DNA of 64,000 nt from Mycocentrospora acerina (taxonomy: Eukaryota; Ascomycota; Dothideomycetes; Pleosporales). Where the stretch lies: the NCBI GenBank assembly GCA_022701365.1, contig JAKUHH010000090.1, positions 563,024 to 627,023 of the forward strand, given 5' to 3'. The position numbers and the translations under genes were made by a program. Positions 46,458-58,262 of this stretch are shown piece by piece (position 1 is the stretch's first letter; the number at the start of each line of letters is the position of its first letter). The notes beneath the pieces are model-generated. The model saw nothing but the letters and a program-made list of their open reading frames with translations. It ran no database searches and had not been told where the DNA came from.

Positions 46458-48254
46458 GAAGAGATAGATCGAGTTGTGATGCCGCTATCAGTCCATGCCT
46501 AACGTCAAGATATATACCATCTCGACTCTGCCAGCTCCACGCCACAAGCCTAACTAATCCATCATGTCGGTCCTGCAAGTCGTTAATCGTTTGGAGGGCG
46601 CTTAGGAAACTGCCTTCCACGCCGTAGGTAGGATACTCAGGCGGAGGAAGCGGGTGTGGCTGTCCAGAGGACAGTTGAAGGCGCGGGAAATATCTCGAGA
46701 CGCCGCAATCCCGCATGCTAGTCAGCGAGCACAAATGTAAGGATTTAGGGCCAATAATTGCAGCGCCACAAGTCGTTGTCTCTGAGCCGAAAGTCTTGCA
46801 CCTGTATTCCTTTCTTTCGAAGACCTTCTTCAGATACGAGACGATACTTTTGTGTAGCCCTGGTTCATACGCACAGTCGATACACCAATGGCGGCGCGTC
46901 AATAGGCGCGGTTTCCAAAGGCGGCTATATTAGGGGACATGCGGAAGCTGGGCAAAGTCTGCTTTGGGTATATTAGCAACCTTTTGCCGCCGTATCTGAA
47001 CGAGTAAAGACCGTTAAACAGCCTATCCTGGTAAACAGCGCGGAACAGCCTTGCGCCTTATGCACGGTGCTGCAATGCGAGGCGTTCACGTCACGTTGGG
47101 CATGACGGAACTCGTGATCGTTATGTGCTGCACGCAGAACCAGGAAGAATAGACGCCATGAACTCAAAGCAGGTAATGGCAAAGTCACTGCAGAATGAGA
47201 TTACGACTGACTGATTCGATGGAGGCGGTAGAGGATCCCGAGAAGACGGATAGGCTTGCAATCGAAGCTCAACCTGGATGCTTCGACGAGGAAACTCGGC
47301 ATTACTTTCCAGAGTTGTTGGGCAGTTTATCCGAAGGGCATGAACCTTGCAATCACCACTCAATCCCTCAGTTGTCACAAGTGTAAGGCTGACCGACTAA
47401 AAGTAAAATTCACATTATAGTTCATGGCCGCGTTGTGGGAAACAGTATGAAGGAAGCCTCGCCCCCGCCGTGAAAGCCTCAGGCTGGGCTCTTGGAGTGG
47501 GTAACAATTTAGAGAGGGCAGGGAGCAATCATACCTATTTACAATTATTTCTAAATAGGTAGTTGCGCCTGACGACGAATTCATTTTGTTTGTGTTCGAG
47601 AAGAAGCTTCTGAACGAGTACTGACTTGGTGTTAATGCTCGTAAATGGTGCGAGAATTCTGGCGTTAATTCCCAACGGCGGCACTCTCTACCAGTCTTGT
47701 GTGGATCCACAGAGGCGTGGTAACTAGGGTAATCCGTGATTAACGCGGTAGACATGTACGCCGCTGAGGCTCTTTGGTCATGCGATGGAAGAACTCAAGC
47801 AACCATTTTTGAGCTACGCATGAACGGCAGTGTAGACTCCTTCTGACAAGACAATAGATACATGGCTCTAACCACTAAAGGATGTGATGTAGCCGCCGTA
47901 CATATGGATTGGTGATCAAAGGACGAGGAAGCCGGCTTCCACAATAGGTATGGCGCGCTGCAAGCGTACGGCGTAAAGTCGAAGAACTGCAGGATTATCG
48001 CGGCACAGCCGCAAATTAGGTAACATGTGCTGTTCTAAATGCTAGCCTACTCTAGACATGTAAACGCGGCATGTCCGAATGGCTGATATGTTTCTACGTC
48101 ATGGTGGTCCCCGTTCTGGTGGTTGATAGGAAAAGTACTTCAAGTACCTCCAAGCTGGATACGCTTAGGCGAATTGATGTGAGAGGCGCAGCCCAAGCCT
48201 AGGCGGCGTAAGTCAATGCAAAGCGGCACAAAGGGCAGACTCACACTGGGCATC
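46458..48254. other. intergenic stretch, 1.8 kb
   Basis: No supportable gene; frames up to 151 codons on the minus strand (46,447-46,902) have no family resemblance. It holds the promoter of the SWIM-finger gene and the 3' region of the bZIP gene. Confidence 0.5.
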
Positions 48255-48756
48255 TCACCTGCTGCTACCTCCGTCAGTGCGAGAAGCACTGTTGTGTATT
48301 GAATGTTCTTGAGACGTCTGCCGAGACTTCTGGTCCTTCGTTCTGCCTGTCTCGACGATATATTTCATCGAGATTCCTCCCCAAGGAAGCCCCGATAAAT
48401 CTTGGCTGGTATCGATATCGTTTGGCTCTGGCATTGCATATGAGCTACCAGCTCGTTGCCGATTTTCTGCTTCGCGTTCGTTTTCTTGCTTTTGTTCTTT
48501 CAACTTGTCTCCTACGGGTATATTAGCTAACTCTCATCCGTGTCTGGACTACACAATTCTGGTACGTACGGAATCTGCGCTGTGCAAGTTTGTTTTGAAT
48601 CTTCCGTCTTTCATTTGCATCTTTTACATGCGACCACTCATCTGATCCCGTCTTTGACATCTCCCCATTCTCGACTGAAGGCCCACTTTGTATTGTTTGT
48701 GACTGCTGCGCGTCCGATCGCGGTTGCTCCGAATTCAAATTTGGGTTCTGAGCCAT
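48255..48756 (-). CDS. small bZIP-type transcription factor
   Basis: Complement join 48756-48570, 48511-48255; 147 residues. The 58-base intron (donor GTACGT, acceptor TAG) falls within the basic region and completes an Arg codon. Residues about 40-66 read WSHVKDANERRKIQNKLAQ then RRFRDKLKEQ, the N-x7-R pattern of a fungal bZIP basic region. Only one Leu follows, then Glu/Arg-rich sequence, so the zipper is very short and dimerisation is uncertain. Similar short fungal bZIP proteins occur near accessory genes. Another splice is possible near the C-terminus (a GTGAGA donor overlaps the stop region), which would change the last residues. Confidence 0.78.
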
Positions 48757-51727
48757 ACTTCATCTGCTCCATGGAAATTTAGAATCAGCCAAGAAGACGA
48801 GTACGTGGTAAGTATGGGAAATATGTCTTTGGCCAGCAAAGAAAATCCTAAGAATACAGGAAATTTGTAATGGAATGTCGGGTGGAAAGTACGACTTCCC
48901 AAAAAGACTTTCGCATTCAGTATCTCAGCAACGGACTTAACACCGGGTCGAATCTGGAGTGATGCGATAGAAGTAATTAATCAGTATGCTGTTTGACTGT
49001 CCAGGACTTGAGGCTCTCTGCACAAATGACAATCCCTCACCTCTTAGGAAGAGAGAGACCCTTCTCGCAGCACACTCGATGACGAGCAATGAGTCTTAAC
49101 CAAGACGTGCACACGCAGATTTCGACACTATAGCGTGACGGACCCACAACCAGCCTTTCAGCCGCACGAGGTGACAAGAGTGAGTTGACACCGGGGATGA
49201 CGAAGTCATGGTCAAGATGCTTGGCTCATTCATGGAGTTCAAGGCTCCAGTAAAATAGGGTCATGATAGGCTGTTATCCCAGTCACAAGACCTGGCTCAG
49301 TAGGACGTGAGCAGGCCAAACTGATTGCTGTTAATAGATTTCAACCCGATGCAAGACACCGAGCCGGGGCCTATTCTTGCGCAGCGGATCGTGTATGCGT
49401 TACGAGATAGAGGTGTGCTAGATCGGCTCTTCCGCAAGACTGTTTGCATACTGCACTATGACGTCCTCCCGAAGTGTGCAAACCTACCAGTCAGATACTC
49501 GCATAGAAGCAAAAGCTCTTTAGTCGGAGAAAAGGATAGTAGGAAGTGATTAGTGCATAGTATAGTGTTGATTTAATTGGCCGGCAAGCTGTCAGAGTAA
49601 AACCTTGCAGTCACCGGTAAATGAGGTTGAACTTAGTTTCAAGGTACCTGCATGGCGGCGACCGTTGGACTGGAAGGATTTGGCGAGATAACTTTCTGCT
49701 ATGCTTCATCTCAGCCCTCAGGCAACAATGCTGATACCATTTACCGCTCTCGATTAAGCAATTGATGCCTGTTTCTCTACAGCCTACAAAAAAGGTGGCA
49801 GTGCTTCAGCCACACTTCATCTTGTTCCAATAGGCTCTCAGTTGGAGCAGCCTTGGATGATAAGCCAGAAAATCACCAGCCAGCACAATCCTTGCTAGCA
49901 TTTATCGCCAGGAAAGTGTGCTGTGAGACAACTTCAGCTTTGCTATAAGCTTCACCAAGAGTAGACCAGCAGGCTCCAGAATTCCGAAGACTATGAACGT
50001 GTGGCGTACATAGGAAGAGTTATTGAGGAAGGCTATGAAAATGTTGCACCATAGCCAAGAAGTAGCCTCAGTCGGTGAGGGATCCGTCAAGATTGCGTCC
50101 GATTGGGATGGTGGAGGAAGAAAGGCAAGCCTAGGGAGTTCGTGCCCCAGAAAGTGCGATGACACTAAACCACATCGACTTCCTTATTGGCCAGAGAACG
50201 GATTGACAGCTGCGCCACCAACTTTGTGAGATTCAGACTGACCGCTCAGCATCAATTGACAATCGCGATGGTTGACATCATGTAGGCGCCATAGATGTAG
50301 CTAAAGAGGTAGTATCACAACAATGGCATTAAACAGTCTCTCTGTCAACGCACTGTCCGAACACGAAAACCCCCACAACAGAGGCCATTCGAACAGGCGA
50401 CTGTGGGCAACATCCGAACGCCGGGCAACAACAAGCAGACATCACACTGCCTGTAACTCTGGAGACGACGACCTGCATGGCAAATGAGAATGTCCACATG
50501 AGAAACTGAGATGCCAGGCAGAATCTGTGCGACACACGGACATGACACTGTATATATCAATTGGAAATCGCGGACCTGTTCCGCCAACTTATGAGTTGTA
50601 AACAAGAGCGGTTGCATCACAATGGAATGTTTGTCTGTTAAATAGTCCTACGCATTTAAAGGATGGCAATACGTAGGGTGGAGTAGACACGGTCCTGCTA
50701 AAAACCTATTTCGATCTCCCACTAGAAGGAATGTTGCTCCAAGGCCATGTAGAACTGAACCGAGGAGCAGGCAATCGTGGGGTAGCTACAATACTGCGCG
50801 TGTCGAGCATGATCCAGAACGATTTATCATTGTTCGTTCTTTGTCGGAGAGCATGCTCGAAACGCGGCGTATTGGGAACGAGGTTGGTCGTTGTTGGACG
50901 AAATAGTTGGTCGAAGAAATTTGATATAACTAAGGACCGGCCCGATGATTAATCCGTTGTCTTAGCGCTTGGCATTGGTGAGCAAAACCTCGCCGGCAGG
51001 GCGGAGTTGCTGTTTCCTCACACAATCATATGAACAATTAAATCAACGGCCATACTGAACTCCACCTTATGGTCGTCATATTTTGTTCTAAAGCGAATCG
51101 GCACAATTAAATTCCTTGTTTCAATTTCTCCGTGAGGCTTGGAACCACTTGCGTGACCAGACATTCTTTCTTGCGATGCTTGATGCGTGTATGGATTTGT
51201 TTTCTGCCTGGAGACTATGTTGACTTTCTCGGTCTGAGCAAAATGACTGTCGTTTGATCCTCGTGCAATTGTAGTCGCCGTGGCTTCCCGTGAAGAGAGC
51301 GATCAGGGTATTTCGCGATATGCCCCAGGAACCAGTCTCTGGTCTCCAAACCCATCGATTTATTTTGGGTTTCGCCTCGAGCATAAGCACAAGTATGCGC
51401 CTGTCGAAGGGCTGATGCAGCAAACAGGCTCTGACGGTGATGCCGAGCTGTTTTTAGCTTGTGGGGTCTACCTAGGGAAGTGCCATGTGCGAAGGCGGCC
51501 GGGCTGCACCATTACTCGTCATGGCGTCCAATTACGGACTCTTCGAAGTCCCCTTTCTCTTTGTATGATTCTCAAAATGTCTCTACTTGAACATTGTTCC
51601 GCTCTACGGTGAAATCCCCACCACTTTGCCGTCTTCCAGCCCAGTCGATCCCTGCGCGCCGCCCCGTGCACGTTCTTCCGCTCCCTGACCTCTCTCGCGG
51701 TACCGCCCACACCTCCTCCTTACGACT
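48757..51727. other. long intergenic stretch, 3 kb
   Basis: No gene can be supported. It holds divergent promoters for the bZIP gene (minus) and the ArfGAP gene (plus). Frames on both strands are under about 110 codons and conflict with each other. No RNA gene or repeat array was recognised. Confidence 0.5.
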
Positions 51728-53458
51728 ATGGCGTCTGCCCTGAACAAGCGGCAGCAAGCGCGCAACGAGCGTGCGCTACAAGACCTGATCAAGACCGTCG
51801 CTGGAAATGGCACGTGTGCAGACTGCGGCGCAAAGAACCCAGGTGAGTCGCGAGTGCGCATACTGTTTGGTGCTTACTGACGGGTTGCTGCAGGATGGGC
51901 CAGCTGGAGCGTACGTTCTCCCACTTGGATCGCCTTCCTGATGCCGCTTCGATGCTGACCGTGAATAGCTGGGTATCTTTCTGTGCATGCGGTGCGCAGC
52001 CTTGCACCGCAAGTTGGGAACACACATTTCCAAGGTCAAATCGCTGAGCATGGACAAGTGGGACAACGCACAAGTCGATGTAAGGAGAAGACTGACTCTG
52101 GCAATTTCTCACAGCGCTGACCGTCCTTCAGAACATGAAGCGCATTGGCAATCTCGAGTCGAACAAGATGTACAACCCGCGAAACACAAAGGCTCAGACC
52201 CCTATCGATGTCGACGAGGTGGACAGTGCCATGGAAAGATATATACGGCAGAAGTACGAACAGCGCGTCTATATGAACGATCCCCGGCTAGGCACACGAC
52301 AGAATACGGGCAGCACGAGCTCTGACGACAGACCGCCGCCGTTGCCACCGAAGCCTTCTGGTAGATTTGGATTTGGACTGCGGAAATCGTCGAATCCAAC
52401 CCGAGACCTCACACCCCCAGTATCACCCGGTATTGGGGGATTTAGCCAAGAAACTTCACCGCCCCGTGTGAACAAGCCGTCTCGAGTCTTTGGATCGAAC
52501 ATACATACGTCAGGCGACGGGCTGGATTCGAAGCTCGCAACACTGCGAGATATGGGATTTCCCGATGACAAGCGCAACTCTACTGTCTTGAAGGGGTTGA
52601 ATGGCAACTTGGACCGGACTGTAGAAGCGCTGATCAGGCTGGGTGAACAGAGCTCTGGAAGATCGAGAGGGGGTACACCGACTCCGCCCACAAAACCTGG
52701 TGCCAATGGCCTGAGTTTCGATCGAGCGCGAACAACTCCTGCTGCGTCTGCGTTTATGAACCCATTCGACGCTTTGGATGCTATTGCACCTCCAACGCAA
52801 CAACAGCAGTCCCATGCTGGACAAATTCAGCCCCAGCAACAAACATATGGGGGTATCTCCGCGCAGCCAACGCCTTCGACTTCGTACAATCCATTCTTGT
52901 CGCAGGCGCAGCAAGGGCAATATCAACAACAAAATTTTGCCCAACAACCACAGGCACAGTCGCAACCGCAACAGCAGAATTACAACTATAACTACCAACA
53001 ACAGCCACAAATGCAGCAGCAGCAGCAGCAGCAGCAATCACAGCAACAGCAAGGCATAGAACAAGCATTCCAAAACCTACAACTGTCTAATCAACAACTG
53101 CCAAATCAGCAACCCCAACAACTGCAGCAAACTCAGCAGCCGTTGTTCCCAAACAGGACTGGAGGACATGGCCAGCCACAGGCTCCGCAATACGCGCAAA
53201 CGAATCCCTTTCAACAATCTTTTACGCCGCCACCTATGCCCCAGATTCCAGAGCAGTACAGCTCTTTCTTTCCGCCGCAACCACAATATCAGTCAATGTC
53301 TTCTCCAGCAACTCCAGGAAATCCCTTCCTAAAGGCCTCTCGAAGTCAGACTTTCACGTCCATGAGTTTGAATTCAAATCCTTTTGGACAACCAGTGGCG
53401 CAGCAACAAGTTCCTCAGCAGTATCAACAACCGCAGTACCCTACCCAACAACAAGCTT

Positions 53459-53493
<35 letters not shown>

Positions 53494-53934
53494 CAAGCGC
53501 CGAATCCGTTCATGATGCAACAGCAAACACAGACCCCCACAACCCAAACACAAAACCCATGGCAGAGCCAACAGCCAACTTATCAACAGCCCAACTACCA
53601 ACCATTTGGGACTCAGCCAACCGCCAACCCTTTCGATAAATCTTCCATTCTTTCTCTGTACAACAACACGCAAAATACTCCTCACCCCCCTGAGCGGTCG
53701 CAAACGTTGCCCACACCCGCTCCGGTTTCAGCTTCAGTATCAACTTCAGGGGTTGGCCACATGAACCCTTTTGCAGCAAGCCAGGGAGTTACCCAGTATG
53801 GCAAGCCTCTTTCTGCGACACAAACACAGGGAATCAGGCATGTGAGTAACGAGAGTGTGGACTTTGCGGGATTGATGGGAGGAAGGCATTCACCTGATGC
53901 ATTCTCGGGATTGAGTGCAAGTTTCCGGCGGTGA
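51728..53934 (+). CDS. GTS1: ArfGAP with UBA domain and polyglutamine tail (Gts1-type)
   Basis: Join 51728-51842, 51894-51910, 51969-52079, 52132-53934; 681 residues. Exon 2 is only 17 bases, and all three introns (51, 58 and 52 bases) have GT-AG borders. The ArfGAP zinc finger is CxxC-x16-CxxC (Cys30, Cys33, Cys50, Cys53) with the catalytic Arg58 in ALHRKLG. A UBA domain spans about 213-252 (TLRDMGFPDDKRNSTVLKGL). The C-terminal half is Gln-rich with runs of up to about 11 glutamines and repeated NPF motifs, which bind EH domains. The order matches yeast Gts1, an Arf GTPase-activating protein of endocytic and Golgi traffic. All catalytic residues are intact. Confidence 0.93.
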
Positions 53935-54405
53935 TGCGTTGGGGTGGATATGAAAGAAGGAAGAATGATTTGGTGAACGTATCACAATTTTCAAGGAAGA
54001 ACATAGGGACCGCGGCTCATGGTTAGGATTCTGGTAATATGGTATTTAGGGCTTGGAGATGGCTTCATAGGCACACTTCGTAATTTCTCGTCGTAGAACA
54101 AGCGGAATTCGTAACCCCACACAACACATGTTCGATCTGGACAGATTTTGTTCGAAGATGTACATCCGTTCAAAGTGAGATGTGGTACAAGTGTTCCACC
54201 CCTCGCATCTCGAGCAGACACATTGCAGACAGCCGACGTGGCTGAAAACCAGTGACGTAGCAACCCGTTTGCAGGGATCCACAACTACTTCACGATACCA
54301 CACGCCTTACCTGTGCAACCACCTGCACCTGTCTACTCTGATTTCATCGCTATTTTCTTCATTTCAAATTTTCGTTCGTGACTGAAGAACTCGAATCGTT
54401 CCACT
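53935..54405. other. intergenic spacer
   Basis: About 470 bases between two plus-strand genes: the ArfGAP 3' region and the promoter of the J-protein gene. No gene seen on the minus strand. Confidence 0.6.
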
Positions 54406-55258
54406 ATGGGTATGACACATGTGCCTCTACGATGAGGCTCCCACTAATGTTGCACAGCTCCTCCAGTAGACTATTGTAAGCCAAAGAGCTTCACATCACG
54501 TCTAATCGCCTTCTGACTGTCTATGTAGACAAAGTCCTCGAGGTCGACTCCAAATCAACACAACAGCAGATTCGCGATGCCTATAAGAAGTAAACTACCC
54601 CAGTTTCCACGTCTCGCCGCCGTGCTAACAAAGTCGCAGAGCAGCCTTAAAACACCACCCCGACCGAGTCGCGGCCAACTCACCAGAACGCGCAGCCCGC
54701 ACAAAGAAGTTCCAGTCCATCAACGACGCCTACTACACATTATCCGATCCCACGCGGCGCCGCGACTACGATTCTGCACGTTCCTACAATCCCTTCACCG
54801 GCTCGACGGCGACCCCAGAATCGGAGTATGCCGACGACACAAGCAACCAGAACCCAGGCGGTGGCGGTGGCTTCAATAGCTTCCCATGGTCTGCGTTTGG
54901 CTTCGGCAGTGCGCCAGCTGGCAACACGGAGGAGTCGCACAACAAGTTCTCTGAAGAACAGTTTGGCGGCATCTTTGAGGAGATGCTACGCGAGGAGGGG
55001 ATGGCCGAGGGTCAGCAGGCGTCGCCCACGGGCAAGTTCTGGAGCATTGTTGGAGGGCTGAGTGGGGGTGCGATGGGGTTCATTGTGGCGAATTTCCCGG
55101 GTATGGTGGCTGGTGCTGTCGCTGGGAATAGACTAGGAAGTGTGAGGGATGCAAAGGGAAAGAGTGTGTATAGTGTCTTTCAGGAACTGCCCCAGGCGGA
55201 TAAGGCGAGGATGTTGAGTGACCTTGCAGCGAAGGCGTTTTCATCAGCTTTGGGGTGA
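54406..55258 (+). CDS. J-domain protein with Gly-rich membrane segment
   Basis: Join 54406-54409, 54458-54475, 54529-54589, 54640-55258; 233 residues. The first exon holds only ATG plus one base, the second 18 bases; introns of 48, 53 and 50 bases have GT-AG borders, and frame is kept throughout. A type III J domain with HPD at 34-36 (HHPDR) occupies residues 5-80. After a Gly/Asn/Phe-rich linker there is a conserved helix (EEQFGGIFEEMLREE) and then a glycine-rich hydrophobic segment (GGLSGGAMGFIVANFPGMVA) that may insert into a membrane. Similar ascomycete J proteins exist; the target Hsp70 and the compartment are not certain. The start relies on the spliced ATG, which gives the normal N-terminus MAPPVDYYKVLEV. 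Confidence 0.87.
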
Positions 55259-56723
55259 GCAGAGGGAGATTTTAGGCTAGGGGTGCGATGGACGGGTTGA
55301 TGATGTGAATGACGATATCCTCTTTTTTGCTTAGAATGTAGCGTGGAATCTTTGGCTTGGTTTGGTTTATAGCAAATGGGAAATTATAGGCTTTGAACTA
55401 TCAAGGGAGACATGCGAACCCCTCCAAAGATGGCAATGTTGACGAATGTGTACCATTTCTTGTGGCCTTGTGCTTGGAGTAGTGTTTACCCTACCAATTG
55501 ACAACAACTTTTGCATACGACAGCGGTAGCAGATGCCGTACCTGGAACATTAGTCCATGGCAACGCTGTATTGTTTCTGCAACCAATCGCTGGCTAGTGG
55601 TATTCGATCAAAGTCTCGATTCCTTGCTGCTTGTATGTCACCCACCGTCCACCTCACCTCTACCTTGTGGTCACACCCTGTCGAACCCTTTACGAAAAAA
55701 ACACAGCTTTGAATACCTTCATCTAGCCAATCACACCTGCCTCGTCCCTCGTTCACGCAAGACATCGTACAGTACAGTACAAAGCAGCTAACGTGGCGAA
55801 CTGCCAACACCACAACCCATCACGTCACGCCGCAACGCAGGGATCCTGCTCTAGCCCCCTCCCAACCAATCGATCAACCGCGCAACCAACCAGCCCGCCA
55901 GCCACCAAAAAGCGGTCAGTTAGCCCGACGATCACCTTGGACACACGGCGCAGGACTCCACAAGTTCGCGCAGAGTCCGAGCAACAGATCCTCTCTCTCT
56001 TCCCCCAACCGTGCGACGTGTCGAACTCAGACCTCCCAACAACGCCCAGACACTGCGCCTACGTTTGATCTTGGACTGGCATCTGCACTCGGGTCAACGA
56101 AACGGAAACGGAACGGGACGAAACGTAATAATAGTCGGCGAATAAGATCAAGGGAGGCGAGCGGCGAAAAAGAAACGACGCAATTGAGGCCCAATTTGAC
56201 CCACTGGGCTGTTGAAAAAGGGCGAGATTTTGTTGTGTTGGCAAAGAGTCATAGTTTCCGCGACACGTATTTTCGCAACCAGACAAGAGTGGCTTTTTGG
56301 TTGTTGGTTATTGAAGGATTGCGAATCTGTTGGTTGAGGACGACGCAGCAGCTAATTTAGCACACCGGAAATTTTCGACGGCTACGACGGGCTGTTGCTG
56401 TTGGCAAGAGACCAAGAAAGAAGAGAAGGAGTCATTGCAATACATTTGCAAGGGAAAACAGCCACGTCGAACGCGTTTGCAACGACTGGGGATATTTCTC
56501 AAGAGGCGCATAGTGAGTGTTGTGGTGTATAAGAGTTCGCCTTGGCCGTTCGACATTAGACTTTGAAACACAAACATACAAACCATCATCTTCAACACTA
56601 CACGACACAACACAACACAACATCATACGACACGTCACAATCCGAATTTACTCGACTTGAATCACACCTCGACGTTACTCGATCTGAACCACATCGACCG
56701 ACCACCCAACCAAACCAACCAAA
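55259..56723. other. intergenic with long 5' leader
   Basis: About 1.46 kb. The right part (from about 56,560) is CA-rich (ACAAC/CACAA), typical of a fungal 5' leader for the gene at 56724. No gene is supported in between. Confidence 0.6.
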
Positions 56724-57284
56724 ATGCCTTCCTGGAACCCCTTCTCCCCCTCTACCCCCCACGCCCGCTCCCGCTCCTCCTCACGCGCCCGCTCCACAGC
56801 CGGTAGCGCTTACTCATCCTCGTCGCGGCACTACTCATCAACATCGCGCTACAAGCGCTCCCCGCGGTCCTCGTACCTCCAACACCTGTACGCCAAACTA
56901 CGACACTTTCTACGTGAACTCATGGCCTACGCCCGGCGCCACCCCTACAAAGTCTTCTTCGCCGTCATCATGCCGCTCGTCGGCGGGGGGCTGCTGCACA
57001 AACTCGCGGGAAGATTCGGCGTAAACCTGCCTGGCGCACCCACGACAGGGAGTGGACGCTACACGGGCGCAGGGCACAGCAGCATGGAGAGAGGAGGAGG
57101 TTACTACGGCAGCGAGGGCTACGGCCCGGAGAGATCTGCATACGGAGCTGCCGGCCCCGTTGCAGGCAGTAATAGCACATTTGGCGGATGGGACATGCAA
57201 ACCGTAGCTGGCGGAATCGGGACCGCAGCAGGCACAATTGGGAGCATAGCCAGCCTTGCCAAAATGGCAAGCCAGTTCATGTAA
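56724..57284 (+). CDS. conserved short membrane-associated fungal protein
   Basis: Single exon, 186 residues. The N-terminal 50 residues are Ser/Arg/Tyr-rich and basic. Then come RRHPYKVFF and a hydrophobic stretch (AVIMPLVGGGLLHKLAG), a probable single membrane segment or amphipathic anchor. The C-terminal half is Gly/Tyr/Ser-rich and ends with a second mildly hydrophobic Ala/Gly segment. I recognise the layout from uncharacterised ascomycete proteins but know no function. It has no signal peptide. Confidence 0.75.
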   Translation: MPSWNPFSPSTPHARSRSSSRARSTAGSAYSSSSRHYSSTSRYKRSPRSSYLQHLYAKLRHFLRELMAYARRHPYKVFFAVIMPLVGGGLLHKLAGRFGVNLPGAPTTGSGRYTGAGHSSMERGGGYYGSEGYGPERSAYGAAGPVAGSNSTFGGWDMQTVAGGIGTAAGTIGSIASLAKMASQFM

Positions 57285-58262
57285 AGTCTCATTGAGCGAG
57301 GGGGATGCAATTTGTACTCTTCTTCCTCTTCCTCTTCCTCTTTTTTTTCCCTCTTTTTCTTCTCAGGCGGATACAGACAGACAGACAGACACAGACACAC
57401 AGAATGTACATGCGCGCGTCATCTCGACGCACACATCACATTACGTCACGTCACGTCGCGTCGCGTCACGTCACGTCACGAGCACAGCAGCAGCAGCAGC
57501 AGCAACAGCAACAACAACAATAACAATACCCCATTTGTATACCCCAAGTTTATTCTTGTACCGGGGGGTTTATCAAGCTAGTCAATTAGCTAGTTAGTTC
57601 CTACATAGGTTTCTCTTTCTTTCCTTCGTTTGTTCATTCGTCCGCTCATTCACTCACTTCGTCTTCCATCGAGGCGGCGGAGTAGGTGGGTGGGTGGGTG
57701 GATGGATGGTTAATCCACCCGTTCATCCATCCAGTTAGCTAGCTAGTTGGAGTGTGAGTCCAGTGAGATGAAGTTAGGCGAGATGGATCATCCATTCATG
57801 ATTTCTTCCTTTTTTTTTTTCTCTCACGCTCTCGTTTGATACCCCCACCCTTTTTTTTTACACATACTTTACTTGACATGACTTGACAGTTCAGTGCTGT
57901 TCAAGTAGAGTAGAGTGTAGCATATATATAGTACAATATACCGCGTTTTCTCTTCTTAAAAGTTTGTTCATATGCATGTGTGATGATCGTGATGATGTAT
58001 CGCTGGTTTTTTTGGAGAAGGGTTTTTCTTTTCTTTTTTCTGGTCAAGGAAACCACCTACGCACGCACGAGAGTTGCATCACGGGGAAGCAAAACCAGGA
58101 CTTTTGTACAAAATAGTGTGCGGGCAAGAAGAAGGAGCAAACTCGAATGGATGAATAAATTTTATTGGAAAAAATAGAATAAAAAGATGAAAGATTAAAT
58201 CAATACATTGACAAATATGCTAAACGAAGAAATTATATCAAAAAAAACACGACGAGAATGTA
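57285..58262. repeat. microsatellite-rich convergent spacer
   Basis: Nearly 1 kb between convergent genes, packed with simple repeats: a CTT/CCT tract (57,319-57,362), CAGA tetranucleotides (57,373-57,401), seven CGTCR pentamers (57,444-57,478), a CAG/CAA tract (57,484-57,524), and GGTG/GATG tetranucleotides (57,684-57,709) followed by a partly complementary CATC array that could form a hairpin. Open frames here (up to 113 codons) are repeat-driven and are not called. Confidence 0.8.

Noticed and set aside
46447..46902. Minus-strand frame of 151 codons with several Cys and His
   Set aside because: Spacing does not match a known zinc finger, and it starts where the SWIM-finger gene's promoter should be.
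52510..53703. Minus-strand poly-Leu and poly-Ala/Val frames
   Set aside because: They are antisense readings of CAG repeats in the ArfGAP tail.
57305..57597. Three overlapping plus-strand frames of 72-113 codons
   Set aside because: Each is made of microsatellite translation (poly-Ser, poly-Gln, poly-Arg/Thr) between convergent genes.
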